Assembly (NCBI RefSeq): GCF_034661175.1
Contig: NZ_CP141058.1
Span: forward strand, 2,232,001-2,296,000
Reading direction: 5' to 3'
Origin: Nocardioides renjunii
GTDB lineage: Bacteria > Actinomycetota > Actinomycetes > Propionibacteriales > Nocardioidaceae
DNA length: 64,000 bases
Program-made: the position numbers and the translations under genes
Shown here: piece by piece, positions 40,245 through 48,835 of the stretch
Position numbering within the stretch: position 1 is the first letter of the stretch
Layout: each line of letters opens with the position of its first letter
The notes under the pieces: generated by a model
Told to the model about the DNA's origin: nothing
Seen by the model: only the letters and a program-made list of their open reading frames with translations
Database searches by the model: none

Positions 40245-43200
40245 TCAGACGTCCGTCAGCCGCGGCCCGCGCTCCGGTGGTGGAGCGCCGATCATGATCA
40301 TCGCCTCGCGCCACCGGTCGAAGGCCCGCTCGGCCTCGCCATGTCGACCGGACCCAGCGAGCGAGCGGACGAGCAGCCGGTGGACCTGCTCGTCGAACGG
40401 CTCGATCGCGAGCAGCCGGACGAGGGTGTCCTGGGCTTGCGCGGCCCGCCCCAACCGGCCGAGCGTCGTCGCGAGGCGGCGCAACGTGCGCAGCTGGGCG
40501 ATGCGGACCTCCTCGCGCAGCGGCGCGGCCCACGCCTCGTCGGCCTCGTCCTCCAACGCCTGACCCGGATGCCGTCGGTCGAGGTCCGCCAGGACCAGCA
40601 GCGCGGCCTCGGCCCGTCCCTCCTGCAACAAGGAAGCGGCCTCGTCGGCGTCGGTGAGGTAGTCCTCCACGTCGACCGAGACCGTGTCGAGGTTCAACCA
40701 CAGGCCCCGGCCGTCGGAGGCCACGAACTGCTCCGCCGGCCACGCCTTGTCCGGATCCAGCACCGTGCGCACCGTGGAGAGCAGGACCGAGAGCCGGTGC
40801 GGGGTCCGGACGGGGTCGTCATCGGGCCACAGCAGCTCACACAGCCGCTCACGGGACACCGGACGACCACGGTGCGCGACGAGCACCTTGAGCAGCGTGC
40901 GCGCCTGCCGCGAACGCCACTTCTGCAGCGGTACCACGCGGCCCTGCACACTGACCCGGAAGCGACCCAGCACACGCACCCGGATGGCGCGATCGCTCGA
41001 GCCCGCGCCGTGCAGGACCCGCGACTCGGGCACGCCCAGCCGGCGCAGGGTGTTGGCGGCGTCGCGTGCCGTGGCCCGAGCGGTCGCGTCGGCACCGACC
41101 AGGCGCCCGAGCTCGACCTGCACGCGGGCGCAGGCCGGGGTCGCGCCGCCGGCGGACCAGATCGACAACGCCTCGTTCAGCAGCATCCTGCTCCGGTGCG
41201 GGTCGGTCTCCACGGCTGCGGCCAGCTCGAGCGACTCGGCCAGCAGGTCGGCGGCCGCCTGGTCGCGAGACTCCCGGACGGCTCGCTCCACGGCGTCCCG
41301 AGCCACGGGCCACTGCTCCAGGGACACCGCCGTCCATCCCAGCCCCAGCAGCGCGAAGGGCAGCAGGGCGGGTGTCGCCAGCTCGACCGCCCGGGTGGCG
41401 GTCGCCATGGCCCGATCGTCGCCGTGGCCGGCCTCGAGGCGAGCCAGCCCGGCCAGCGCGGGCACGAGCACCTGCAGCTCCCCCGTCGCCGTGGCGAGGT
41501 CGACCGCCTCGCCGTACGCCGCCCTGGCCTGCTCGTCGCGACCGAGCTCTCGATGGATCTCGCCGATCCCCAGCAGGCCGAGACCTGCGCGGCCGGCGCC
41601 GAGCCTGCTGGAGACAGCCGCTCCCCGGCGGTACTGCCACGCAGCCTCGCCGTAGTCGCCGATCCGCATGAGCGCCTCGCCGAGGTTGTGCATCGCGGCC
41701 GGCAGGCGTCCCGACCCACCAGCCAGGGTGCACAGTCGAACCGCCTCCCGTCCGACGCGCGCTGCCTCCAGGAACCGAGCGCCGGCGAGCAGGAGATGGG
41801 CCTGGTTGACCCGGACACCCGCGGCGGTGGCCAGGTCACCCGCCTCGACCGCGTGCCGCAGCGCCCGGTCGAGGTGCAGCTCCTTGCGGGTGCCGGTGGA
41901 GACCCGGGAGGCTGCCAGGTGAGCCGCTGCCAGCGCTCCCGGCGTGCCGTCCTCCACAGCTTCCCGCAGTGCCTGCGCCGCCACGTCAGCAGCCGCACCT
42001 CGTCCACCCAGCATGGACAGCACCTGTGCCCGAGCGGCCAGCCACTCGACGCGCACGATGCCCGAGCCAGCTCCGACGTCCGGCACGCGGTCCAGGGCGG
42101 CGAGCGCTGCCCGGTGATCGCCCTCGGTGTAGAGGCAACCCGCCAGGCACGTCGCCAGCCCGGGCGGCAGATCCGTCCCACGGCTCTGTTCGAGCAGCGG
42201 GCGGAGGATCCGGCGCCCCGCCTCCGTGTCGCCCGCAAGCCGCAGGGCCTCGGCTCGTACCAGCAGCACGCTCGGGTCGGTTGCCGCAGCCAGCAGCTCA
42301 GCCACCTCATCCGGGTGTCCCCCGCGCGCCAGGAGACGGCCGTGCTCCGTCGCCAAGGCGATGACCGCCCGCTCGTCACCCGCCGTGGTCCACGCGCGCA
42401 GCGCCGACAGCCACAGCCCCTCCTCCTCGTAGGCCCGCGCCACCCGCTCGAGCACCTCGCCAGGCACGGCCGCCGCTCGGTCGGCAAGACACGCGCCCAC
42501 CACCGGCACGACCGTCGGCGGCCCCGACCGGTCGAGACCCGGGCGTCGCACCACGAGACCGGTCTCCTCGAGCTCTCGCAGGACAGCCTCAGGATCGGTG
42601 GCGCGCGGGCCCGGCACAGCGTCGACGAGAGCGGTCATGACGCCCGGGACGGCAGGCCCGAGCCTGAACAGAGTTCCGAGGAGGGACGCGGTTCCGGGAG
42701 GCAGGAGTGCCGCCACGTGAGCGTCCACCCAACCCGCGCACCCGGACCCCGCCCGCGCGAGGTGCTCCACGATGTCGGCTGTCGGATCTCGACGCAGGAC
42801 GTCACCCGCGAAGTGGACCAGGGCCGGCCAGCCATCGGTCGCCTCCACCACGGCCGATGCCGCCTCGGGGTCGTCGATGGCGTACTCCTCCTCGAGCACT
42901 CGAGCGACGCGATACTCGCCGAGCGCGAGGTCGGCCGGACCGCTACGAAACACCGGACCACGGAGCTGTGCGAGGGCGGCAGCAGCGACGGGCGTGCGCG
43001 AGGCGAGCATCAGGGTCACGGAGGGCGGCACCTGTCCGAGCCGGTGGGCGAGCCGCGGCTGGTCGTGCGCGTCGAGGCGGTCGACGTCGTCAACGCCCAA
43101 GAACGACACGGCGGGGAGGTCGCCGTCGAGCAGCGACGTGGCCGGGGCGACGAGGCCGTCAGCCGGACAGGCGATCTCGAGGGCCGCGGACTTGCCGTAG

Positions 43201-43262
43201 CCCGCAGCCGCGACGATCAGGCGAACAAGGCCATCGCGGTCCCGAGCCGTCTCGATGCCCAT
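40245..43262 (-). CDS. large SARP/LAL-like transcriptional regulator with C-terminal BTAD
   Basis: 1005 residues. A P-loop near the start, LIVAAAGYGKSAALEIACPA, and a Walker B-like AVSFLGVDDVDRL form an ATPase of the STAND/LAL type. A long TPR-rich middle (about 330-730) follows. The C-terminal 230 residues hold an OmpR-like winged helix (LGRFRVSVQGRVVPLQKWRS, then VSRERLCELLWPDDDP) and a BTAD helical domain. In classical SARPs this DNA-binding module is at the N-terminus, so the order is reversed. A natural-product or secondary-pathway activator is the family expectation. The ATG at 43260-43262 follows GGAGGTG. No biosynthetic cluster is next to it in this window. Confidence 0.85.
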   Translation of the reverse strand: MGIETARDRDGLVRLIVAAAGYGKSAALEIACPADGLVAPATSLLDGDLPAVSFLGVDDVDRLDAHDQPRLAHRLGQVPPSVTLMLASRTPVAAAALAQLRGPVFRSGPADLALGEYRVARVLEEEYAIDDPEAASAVVEATDGWPALVHFAGDVLRRDPTADIVEHLARAGSGCAGWVDAHVAALLPPGTASLLGTLFRLGPAVPGVMTALVDAVPGPRATDPEAVLRELEETGLVVRRPGLDRSGPPTVVPVVGACLADRAAAVPGEVLERVARAYEEEGLWLSALRAWTTAGDERAVIALATEHGRLLARGGHPDEVAELLAAATDPSVLLVRAEALRLAGDTEAGRRILRPLLEQSRGTDLPPGLATCLAGCLYTEGDHRAALAALDRVPDVGAGSGIVRVEWLAARAQVLSMLGGRGAAADVAAQALREAVEDGTPGALAAAHLAASRVSTGTRKELHLDRALRHAVEAGDLATAAGVRVNQAHLLLAGARFLEAARVGREAVRLCTLAGGSGRLPAAMHNLGEALMRIGDYGEAAWQYRRGAAVSSRLGAGRAGLGLLGIGEIHRELGRDEQARAAYGEAVDLATATGELQVLVPALAGLARLEAGHGDDRAMATATRAVELATPALLPFALLGLGWTAVSLEQWPVARDAVERAVRESRDQAAADLLAESLELAAAVETDPHRSRMLLNEALSIWSAGGATPACARVQVELGRLVGADATARATARDAANTLRRLGVPESRVLHGAGSSDRAIRVRVLGRFRVSVQGRVVPLQKWRSRQARTLLKVLVAHRGRPVSRERLCELLWPDDDPVRTPHRLSVLLSTVRTVLDPDKAWPAEQFVASDGRGLWLNLDTVSVDVEDYLTDADEAASLLQEGRAEAALLVLADLDRRHPGQALEDEADEAWAAPLREEVRIAQLRTLRRLATTLGRLGRAAQAQDTLVRLLAIEPFDEQVHRLLVRSLAGSGRHGEAERAFDRWREAMIMIGAPPPERGPRLTDV

Positions 43263-43392
43263 CGTGCACCTCCGCATCGGTGGTCCTCGTCCATTCGACC
43301 GCCGAAAAGGGAACTTGTCGAGATCTGGACGACGAGCGACGGCGCCGACACGGACGCGGTCGACGACGCCACGAGAGGACTCCACTGAACTG

Positions 43393-43434
43393 CCCGGGTC
43401 TGCCGCGATCAGCTCGCCCGGATCCGCGGATGAG
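43393..43434. repeat. intergenic element copy 1
   Basis: First copy of a roughly 45-bp dispersed element. Its left half is like CGTCCGGATCTGCCGCGAT and its right half like CGGATCTTCCGATGAGCGG, joined by about 8 nt containing AGCTCG. This copy ends in the palindrome ATCCGCGGAT. It lies between the SARP/LAL gene and the small membrane protein gene. Confidence 0.7.
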
Positions 43435-43507
43435 ATTGCACTGTCGAGGTCGTCCCGGACGCTGCGATCGACCCGGTCAGACCACGTCCTTGCTGCATAC
43501 TGCAGTC

Positions 43508-43945
43508 ATGAAGGTTGCTCGCGATACGTGGCACCTGGCCGTCACGCGAGTCAGACGGGCAACGCAGATGTCACGGCTGCTGTGGTGGGGCTCGATGCTG
43601 GTCCCGCCGCTCGTGGCCTTCGTGGCTTTCCCGGAGTTCCTCCTGGAGTCACTCCTCGCCGCCTGTGCGTCACTGGTGGCCATGCGTCGTACCGCCTTCC
43701 GTCTGCTCGCAGGGGAAACCGTGCGTTCCATGCAGACAGTGATCAGCACGTCAGGTCCGGACCTGACGTGGCACCAAGTCGCTCAGCTGCTTCGTGACGG
43801 CGCCACCCCGGGCAAGGGCATCACATGGGTGACGGTGCACAACGGGACGCACGTCCGCCTTGTTGCCGAGGGAAGTGAGCCCGGTGCGCCTCCACGTTCG
43901 TCTTCGCCGTGGGTGTGGGCCATGGGCGGCGGCGGGGGCGTCTGA
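43508..43945 (+). CDS. small membrane protein, orphan
   Basis: 145 residues. Two adjacent hydrophobic segments (about 28-45 and 47-62, containing LLWWGSMLVPPLVAFVAFPE and LLESLLAACASLVAM) are followed by a soluble tail with SGPDLTWHQVAQLLRDGATP and a Gly-rich end. No family recognised. Codon use is somewhat less GC-biased than the neighbours. Intergenic element copies lie on both sides, as for other small genes in this accessory stretch. Confidence 0.65.
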   Translation: MKVARDTWHLAVTRVRRATQMSRLLWWGSMLVPPLVAFVAFPEFLLESLLAACASLVAMRRTAFRLLAGETVRSMQTVISTSGPDLTWHQVAQLLRDGATPGKGITWVTVHNGTHVRLVAEGSEPGAPPRSSSPWVWAMGGGGGV

Positions 43946-43971
43946 CCACGGACCGCGTGAGGTTCCGTTCA

Positions 43972-44019
43972 CGTCCGGAACTGCCGCGATCCGAGCATCC
44001 GCACATGCCGATGAGCGGA
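43972..44019. repeat. intergenic element copy 2
   Basis: Diverged copy keeping the CGTCCGGAACTGCCGCGAT left half and the CCGATGAGCGGA right end. The right end can pair TGCCGA with TCGGCA just beyond it. The remaining DNA up to 44227 holds nothing else I can support. Confidence 0.65.
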
Positions 44020-44227
44020 TGTCGGCAAGAGCATCCGGCCTGAGGACGGGGCGCATGTTCTCTGCGGGGGGGCCGCGCACTCGAGGCGAGCGAGGGCACG
44101 TGGGCAGAGGGATGGCTACGGCCACCGAAGCCAAGGCAACTCACCAGTTTCAGTGCGCATGTTCCCCGCCGACGGACCCCATGATCGTGGCCCGGGTGAC
44201 CTCGACGTGGGTGATACAACGAGAGTC

Positions 44228-44524
44228 ATGAACCGACCCCGGACTGCTCCAGCCACCGTTGCCATCGCCCTGGTCCTCCTGAGCGGCTGTGGTGTCAACG
44301 CGGTGCCGCAGGCCGAGTTGGAGAATGGCGTCGGCGACAAGGTCACCGAGCTGGTGGGGACCGCGCCCGACGCCATCGAGTGCCCAGGCGACCTGGACGC
44401 CGTGGTCGGCACGACCATGCGCTGCACCTTCACAGACGGTGAGGACGAGCTGGGTGTCACCGTCCGGGTCACCCAGGTCGACATCGGGGACGTCAGCTAC
44501 GACGTCGCGGTCGACGTGAGCTGA
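44228..44524 (+). CDS. DUF4333-like lipoprotein
   Basis: 98 residues. A signal peptide with lipobox LVLLSGC (Cys at residue 21) indicates a lipid-anchored protein. The mature part contains ENGVGDKVTELVGTAPDAIE, CPGDLDAVVGTTMRCTF and a repeated beta pattern with two cysteines, matching DUF4333, common in actinobacterial lipoproteins and in some kinase extracellular parts. No enzymatic role is known. The ATG at 44228 precedes the signal peptide directly. Confidence 0.8.
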   Translation: MNRPRTAPATVAIALVLLSGCGVNAVPQAELENGVGDKVTELVGTAPDAIECPGDLDAVVGTTMRCTFTDGEDELGVTVRVTQVDIGDVSYDVAVDVS

Positions 44525-44606
44525 GCCGCGGCCCGCCTCGGCCAGGTGGGAACCCGAGACGCCGACCCCCGGGTAGTTTCCGTGGGGTGACGAACGGCTG
44601 CTCCAG

Positions 44607-44651
44607 CGTCCGGATCTGCCGGGGCCAGCTCACGGATCTTCGATGAGCGGA
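44607..44651. repeat. intergenic element copy 3
   Basis: Left half CGTCCGGATCTGCC; the middle is diverged; the right half is GGATCTTCGATGAGCGGA. The ATG inside the GATGAG of this copy is in frame with the downstream gene but is unlikely to be its start. Confidence 0.7.
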
Positions 44652-44675
44652 GTTGTCGGCGCTAGCCTGCTGGCC

Positions 44676-44888
44676 GTGCCCGAGGACCACCTGACGACGC
44701 TGCTGGCGGAGGCTCTTCGCGACCTGGTGCTGTTTGTCGAGAACCGACCCGAGGATGCGACGCCCGAGGACGACGTGCGTGCTCTGGAGGATTTCGTCTA
44801 CGTGCTCGGTCAGGCTTCGCCAGCCGACAGGGCGCGGGTGAGGCATCTGCTGGGCGATGAAGTCTCCGCGTTCCTCGGCTGGGACTGA
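44676..44888 (+). CDS. small acidic protein, orphan
   Basis: 70 residues from GTG at 44676. A predicted all-helical, acidic protein (DHLTTLLAEALRDLVLFVEN, TPEDDVRALEDFVYVLGQAS, ARVRHLLGDEVSAFLGWD). The in-frame ATG at 44643 belongs to repeat copy 3, so I prefer the GTG. No family recognised; the size and helical nature resemble small immunity or antitoxin-like proteins, but no partner is present. Confidence 0.5.
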   Translation: MPEDHLTTLLAEALRDLVLFVENRPEDATPEDDVRALEDFVYVLGQASPADRARVRHLLGDEVSAFLGWD

Positions 44889-44898
44889 GGGCGCACGA

Positions 44899-44946
44899 CA
44901 TCCCGATCTGCCGCGATCAGCTCGATCGGATCTTCCGATGACCGGA
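44899..44946. repeat. intergenic element copy 4
   Basis: One of the most complete copies. The left half is CCGATCTGCCGCGATCAG. The right half carries the perfect palindrome ATCGGA-TCT-TCCGAT and ends GACCGGA. Confidence 0.75.
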
Positions 44947-44971
44947 CGACCCTGCCCATAGGCTCGTCCGC

Positions 44972-45265
44972 GTGATCGTCGAAGGCGTAGATCCTCGGGA
45001 CACCCAGTGGGAAGTCGACTGGCCGGTCTACTGCGTCTACTTCTGGCATCAGCCGCCCGCGCCGGCTGGCGTCGCGCAAGAGCACGCGATGTGGCAGTGC
45101 GACGAGTACCGGGTGAGCGATGTAGCCGACGTCGAGGAGGTCCTTGATTGGGCACGGAACAAGGCGCGGTCAGACCAGACCTTCGTCATCTACGTCGAGC
45201 AGCGTGACGCTCACCGACGCGGACTCGTGCGCCTTTTCGGAGTCGACCCCGACAGCGCCGCTTAG
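44972..45265 (+). CDS. hypothetical protein, orphan
   Basis: 97 residues from GTG at 44972. Aromatic-rich start (DWPVYCVYFWHQPPAPAGVA), then WQCDEYRVSDVADVEEVLDW and a strand TFVIYVEQRDAHRRGLVRLF. It looks like a complete single-domain alpha/beta protein. I cannot assign a family. It lies between two copies of the intergenic element, consistent with mobile gene-cassette-like cargo. Confidence 0.6.
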   Translation: MIVEGVDPRDTQWEVDWPVYCVYFWHQPPAPAGVAQEHAMWQCDEYRVSDVADVEEVLDWARNKARSDQTFVIYVEQRDAHRRGLVRLFGVDPDSAA

Positions 45266-45292
45266 GCGCCCGGATCTGCCGATGAGCGATCA
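45266..45292. repeat. intergenic element copy 5 (internally deleted)
   Basis: GCCCGGATCTGCC is joined directly to GATGAGCGATCA: the left half is fused to the right end with the middle missing. It abuts the stop of the leftward frameshifted gene. Confidence 0.55.
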
Positions 45293-45675
45293 GTCGCTTA
45301 GCGCTGCTACGCGGTCGAGTACCGCCGCAGCAGGTGCGTGCCGATCGAGTGCCGCGAAGCTCCAATAGGTGCTGTCGAGTGCTTCAAGGACCAACAGCGG
45401 CTCGGCCTCTTCGGGCATGAAGGCTGAGATGCGCCCATCGATCAACTGGTCCACCTTCGCCGCGAAGACCAGCAACTCATCCCATGCGAAAGACACCGGC
45501 TCGCCGCGATCAGGCGCTTCTCAAGTTCGAGGGCGTTGACCCCTACGCCCGGCACAGTCGTGCCGTGGAACTCCTCCAGATGCCATGTCCAGTCGTTGGC
45601 TTGGACTACGTCGAGCAAAGCATGTAAACCGAGGTACTCCCCGTCGTCGTTCCACGCCTGCGCGATGACCTCCAC
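45290..45675 (-). pseudogene. frameshifted orphan gene
   Basis: Two adjacent leftward frames read as one protein. The first (from ATG 45675) gives VIAQAWNDDGEYLGLHALLD and HLEEFHGTTVPGVGVNALEL, and the second continues with SFAWDELLVFAAKVDQLIDG through a normal end. Joining them needs one missing base near 45500-45510. The reconstructed product would be about 128 residues and soluble. Interruption, sequencing error and a genuine programmed shift are all possible. Family not recognised. Intergenic elements flank it on both sides. Confidence 0.5.
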
Positions 45676-45724
45676 GGAGCCAGCGTGTCAGACAACCGGG
45701 GTTCGGCGCGGACGGAGTGCGCAC

Positions 45725-45766
45725 TCATCTGCCGCGATCAGCTCGACCGGATCTGCCGAGATCCGG
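45725..45766. repeat. intergenic element copy 7
   Basis: Contains ATCTGCCGCGATCAGCTC and ACCGGATCTGCCGAGATCC. It marks the left edge of the 8.4-kb catabolic island, 54 bp before the aldolase gene stop. (Copy 6 would be a weak match near 45499-45518 inside the frameshifted gene, which I do not annotate.). Confidence 0.7.
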
Positions 45767-45819
45767 TAGCCAACGTTGCCGAAAGCCCCTTGTCCGAGTG
45801 AGCAGGGACGACTGGGCTC

Positions 45820-46878
45820 CTAGCGCTTCTTGAGCGTTGCCGTGATGGCTTCTACGAAGGTGTCGACGTCCTGTTCGGTGGTGTCGAAGGAGGTCATCCA
45901 CCGCACTTCGCCGATAGCAGGGTTCCAGTCGTAGAACCTGAACTGCTGCCGGAGTTCGTCGGCGGCGCCGGGGGGTAGTACCGCGAACACGGCGTTGGCT
46001 TGCGTGGCATGGGTGAACTCGAGTCCCGGCAGATCGGCTTGTTCGAGTGACGAACGCAGCCGCGCGGCCATGGCGTTGGCGTGCCTGGCGGAGCGCAGGT
46101 AGAGGTCGCCGGTGAGCAGTGCCAGGAACTGGGCCGACACGAACCGCATCTTCGAGGCGAGCTGCATGGAGAGCTTGCGCAGGAACAGCAGCCCTTCGGA
46201 GGCTGTCGGGTCGAGAACGACGATGGCTTCGCCGTACAGCATGCCGTTCTTGGTGCCGCCGAAGCTGACGATGTCGACGCCGACGTCGGTGGTGAAGTCG
46301 CGGAAGGGGGCGTCGAGTGCTGCGGCTGCGTTGCTCAGGCGGGCGCCGTCGAGGTGGAGGACCATCCCGTTGGAGTGGGCATGCTCGGCGATGGCCCGGA
46401 TCTCTTCGACGGTGTAGAGGGTGCCGAGCTCGGTGCTGTTCGTGATGCTCACGGCAAGGGGTTGGGCACGGTGCTCGTCGCCCCATCCCCAGGCTTCCTG
46501 GTCGATGAGGTCGGGGGTGAGCTTTCCGTCGGAGGTCTCGATGGGGAGAAGCTTGAGGCCGCTGATGCGTTCGGGGGCGCCGTTCTCGTCGACGTTGATG
46601 TGGGCGCTCTTGGCGGTGATGACGGCGCCCCAGCGTGGGAGCAAGCTGGTGAGGGCGGTGACGTTGGCGCCGGTGCCGTTGAACACCGGGAACGTCTCGG
46701 TGGCCGGGCCGAAGTGCTCCTTCATCACCTGCTGCAGGTGCGCCGTGTAGGTGTCCTCGCCGTACGCGGGTTGGTGTCCACCGTTGGCTTGTGCCAGCGC
46801 GGCCAAGATCTCGGGGTGTGCTCCGGCGTAGTTGTCGGAGGCGAAGTCGCGCTGGTGGGGGTCGTGGAGCTGGCGCAT
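45820..46878 (-). CDS. threonine-aldolase-family PLP lyase
   Basis: 352 residues. Family landmarks: RDFASDNYAGAHPEILAALA at the start, NVTALTSLLPRWGAVI, the AHINVDENGAPE substrate-site region and VDIVSFGGTKNGMLYGEAIV, where the Lys after GGT is the PLP Schiff-base residue. LHLDGARLSNAAAAL carries the Asp that contacts the pyridine nitrogen. Family members cleave beta-hydroxy amino acids to glycine and an aldehyde, or perform related eliminations. It is the last gene of a leftward set headed by the XRE regulator, 97 bp from the DHDPS-like gene. The specific amino acid is unknown. Confidence 0.87.
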   Translation of the reverse strand: MRQLHDPHQRDFASDNYAGAHPEILAALAQANGGHQPAYGEDTYTAHLQQVMKEHFGPATETFPVFNGTGANVTALTSLLPRWGAVITAKSAHINVDENGAPERISGLKLLPIETSDGKLTPDLIDQEAWGWGDEHRAQPLAVSITNSTELGTLYTVEEIRAIAEHAHSNGMVLHLDGARLSNAAAALDAPFRDFTTDVGVDIVSFGGTKNGMLYGEAIVVLDPTASEGLLFLRKLSMQLASKMRFVSAQFLALLTGDLYLRSARHANAMAARLRSSLEQADLPGLEFTHATQANAVFAVLPPGAADELRQQFRFYDWNPAIGEVRWMTSFDTTEQDVDTFVEAITATLKKR

Positions 46879-46929
46879 CGTTGTTCTCTCAGTGTCGGTT
46901 GAGCGAGGGGGTCGGACTGGACGTTGCTG

Positions 46930-46959
46930 CCGTGACCGTGACCGTGGCCGTGGCCGTGG
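46930..46959. repeat. 6-bp microsatellite (CCGTGR)5
   Basis: Five tandem CCGTGA/CCGTGG units lie in the 97-bp gap between the DHDPS-like and aldolase genes. It may only be a slippage-prone tract. Confidence 0.75.
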
Positions 46960-46975
46960 CGGTGTGGGCGGGTGG

Positions 46976-47935
46976 TCATCTGACGGGGTCGAGGCCGGGG
47001 ACGCCGTTGGCTCGCATGGTGGCGATGGCGTCGCGAACCTGGTGGCGGGTCGTCGGGTCGAGTCCGCGGACTGGACGGGGGAGGTTCGGGTGCGCCACCA
47101 GGCCGAGTTCTTCGGCGACCGCGGAGGTGACTCGGTAGCTGCCGTGGTCGAAGAACAGGTTCCACAGCGGCATCAGCCGGTTCGAGAGCTCGGCGGTTCG
47201 GGCGGCGTCCCCAGCGCCAGCGGCATCGACGATGGCTCGACACGGGTCGGGGACGGTGCCGGCGAGGACGCTGTACCAGGTGTCGCAGCCGGCGTTGAGG
47301 CCTTCAGCGGCGACGTCGTCGCCGCTGATGCCGATGGTCACGCCGGCGGGGAGCTGGGAGCGGAGGTTGTCGACGCGCTCCCGCAGAGCGTCGGGGCCGT
47401 CGTGGTCGGGTGGGATCTTGATGGAGGCGATGGCGGGGAGTTGGGCGATGCGGGCGTGCAGGTCGTCGCTGAAGGTGAAGTGGGTGGTGCCGGGGTTGTC
47501 GTAGACCACGACCGGGACCGACACGGCGGCGGTGACGTCCTCGAACAGTGCGTAGACCTCCTCGTCGGACAGCGGCTGGTAGGACACGGGTGCCAGTAGG
47601 AGGGCGGCGGCGCCGGCTTGTTGGGCGTCGTCGATGTAGCGGAGCACGTCGCGGGTGCGGGTGGCGCCGACGCCTGCCAGCACGGGAACGTCCCCGGCCT
47701 CCTGGACAGCGAGCTGCACGACGCGACGGCGTTCGTCGCGGGCGAGGTAGGCGTAGCTGCCGGTTGAGCCGAGCACGGTGATCGAGTCGACCGCCGCGGC
47801 GGCGGCTCGGGTGACGAGGGTACGGAACGCGCCTTCGTCGATGCCTGCGTCTGTCTCGTCGGTGAGGGGGGTGAGGGGGAAGGCGCTCAGACCGGTGAGC
47901 AGTCGTGGCGCCACTGGGGGTGCGGGCTGGGCCAT
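46976..47935 (-). CDS. dihydrodipicolinate synthase/N-acetylneuraminate lyase family aldolase
   Basis: 319 residues. TIM-barrel family signs: LSAFPLTPLTDETDAGIDEG, LGSTGSYAYLARDERRRVVQ (the GTTGE region as GSTGS), PVVVYDNPGTTHFTFSD with the catalytic Tyr, and IASIKIPPDHDG with the Schiff-base Lys. The family condenses or cleaves 2-oxo acids with aldehydes, not only in lysine synthesis. Here the context is catabolic. The ATG at 47933-47935 follows GAGGAGC. It lies 67 bp downstream of the phzF-like gene on the same strand. Confidence 0.87.
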   Translation of the reverse strand: MAQPAPPVAPRLLTGLSAFPLTPLTDETDAGIDEGAFRTLVTRAAAAAVDSITVLGSTGSYAYLARDERRRVVQLAVQEAGDVPVLAGVGATRTRDVLRYIDDAQQAGAAALLLAPVSYQPLSDEEVYALFEDVTAAVSVPVVVYDNPGTTHFTFSDDLHARIAQLPAIASIKIPPDHDGPDALRERVDNLRSQLPAGVTIGISGDDVAAEGLNAGCDTWYSVLAGTVPDPCRAIVDAAGAGDAARTAELSNRLMPLWNLFFDHGSYRVTSAVAEELGLVAHPNLPRPVRGLDPTTRHQVRDAIATMRANGVPGLDPVR

Positions 47936-48002
47936 GGTGCTCCTCGGGGTGGGTGGCAGCGATGCGTCGGCACGGGTGCGTGCGCCGGTGGGACGGGGTG
48001 AG

Positions 48003-48833
48003 TCAGTGGATGAGCCCGGTGACGGCGGTGCGCGCTGTCCCGGACAGGTGCACCCGTCCGGCGGTGCCGGTGTCGACTCGCAGTGCTCCGCCGCGCGGTG
48101 ATGCTTGTTCGGCGAGGAGGGTGGTGCCGAGCTGGTCTTGCCAATAGGGACCGATGGTGCAGTGGGCTGAGCCGGTGACCGGGTCCTCGGGGATGCCGTA
48201 GGCGGGGGCGAAGTAGCGGGACACGACTCCACCGGTGCGCGTCTTCGCGGTGACGATGAGACCGCCGGCCGGGAGCTGCGTGATGGCCTGCAGGTCGGGT
48301 GCGAGACCGCGCACGGCGGCCTCGGTCTCGAGGATCGCGAGCACGTTGCGTTCTCCCGGGTCGTCGTTGCTTGCGATGCCCGTCCAGACCGGGACCGCTC
48401 CGTCGAGTGCCGCGCGAAGGTCGGCGTGCAGGTCGGCGGATGGTGGCACCGGCTCGGCGGGGACGGACGGGAAGTCCAGCACGACCTGGTCGCCGTCACG
48501 CACCGCGCTCAGGGGACCGCTGGCGGTGGTGAAGGTGATCGTCGAGCCGTCGGAGACTGTCCCGCTCTCCCACAACCAATGCGCGCTGGCGAGGGTGGCG
48601 TGACCGCATAGGGCCACTTCAGCGACCGGGGTGAACCAGCGCAGCCGGAACGACGCCGGATCCTGCGCCGGCACGAGGAACGCTGTCTCGGCCTGGTGAA
48701 GCTCATTGGCGACGCCCTGCATCCACGCGTCGTCGGGGTAGGCGTCCAGGACCACGACCCCGGCCGGGTTGCCGGAGAACGGGTGCTCGGTCGTGAACGC
48801 GTCGACGATGGCGAAGGTGGTCTCGACAGGCAT
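48003..48833 (-). CDS. PhzF-family isomerase
   Basis: 276 residues. PhzF/diaminopimelate-epimerase fold: FAIVDAFTTEHPFSGNPAGV, ANELHQAETAFLV (the conserved Glu in QxETxF), and RWFTPVAEVALCGHATLASA followed by the second-half GIPEDPVTGSAHC. PhzF enzymes isomerise small acids; phenazine synthesis is only one case and no other phz gene is here. The ATG lies 2 bases beyond the upstream gamma-lyase stop, so co-translation is likely. Confidence 0.9.
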   Translation of the reverse strand: MPVETTFAIVDAFTTEHPFSGNPAGVVVLDAYPDDAWMQGVANELHQAETAFLVPAQDPASFRLRWFTPVAEVALCGHATLASAHWLWESGTVSDGSTITFTTASGPLSAVRDGDQVVLDFPSVPAEPVPPSADLHADLRAALDGAVPVWTGIASNDDPGERNVLAILETEAAVRGLAPDLQAITQLPAGGLIVTAKTRTGGVVSRYFAPAYGIPEDPVTGSAHCTIGPYWQDQLGTTLLAEQASPRGGALRVDTGTAGRVHLSGTARTAVTGLIH

Positions 48834-48835
48834 GG

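Noticed and set aside
40341..43388. 1015-codon plus-strand frame opposite the SARP/LAL gene
   Set aside because: The minus-strand product has P-loop, TPR, HTH and BTAD regions; the plus-strand text is low-complexity.
45499..45518. Additional copy (6) of the dispersed element
   Set aside because: Only about 12 bases match and it lies inside a gene remnant; too weak to annotate.
48003..48833. Phenazine biosynthesis cluster because of the PhzF homologue
   Set aside because: No phzA/B/D/E/G genes are nearby; PhzF-fold isomerases occur in many pathways.
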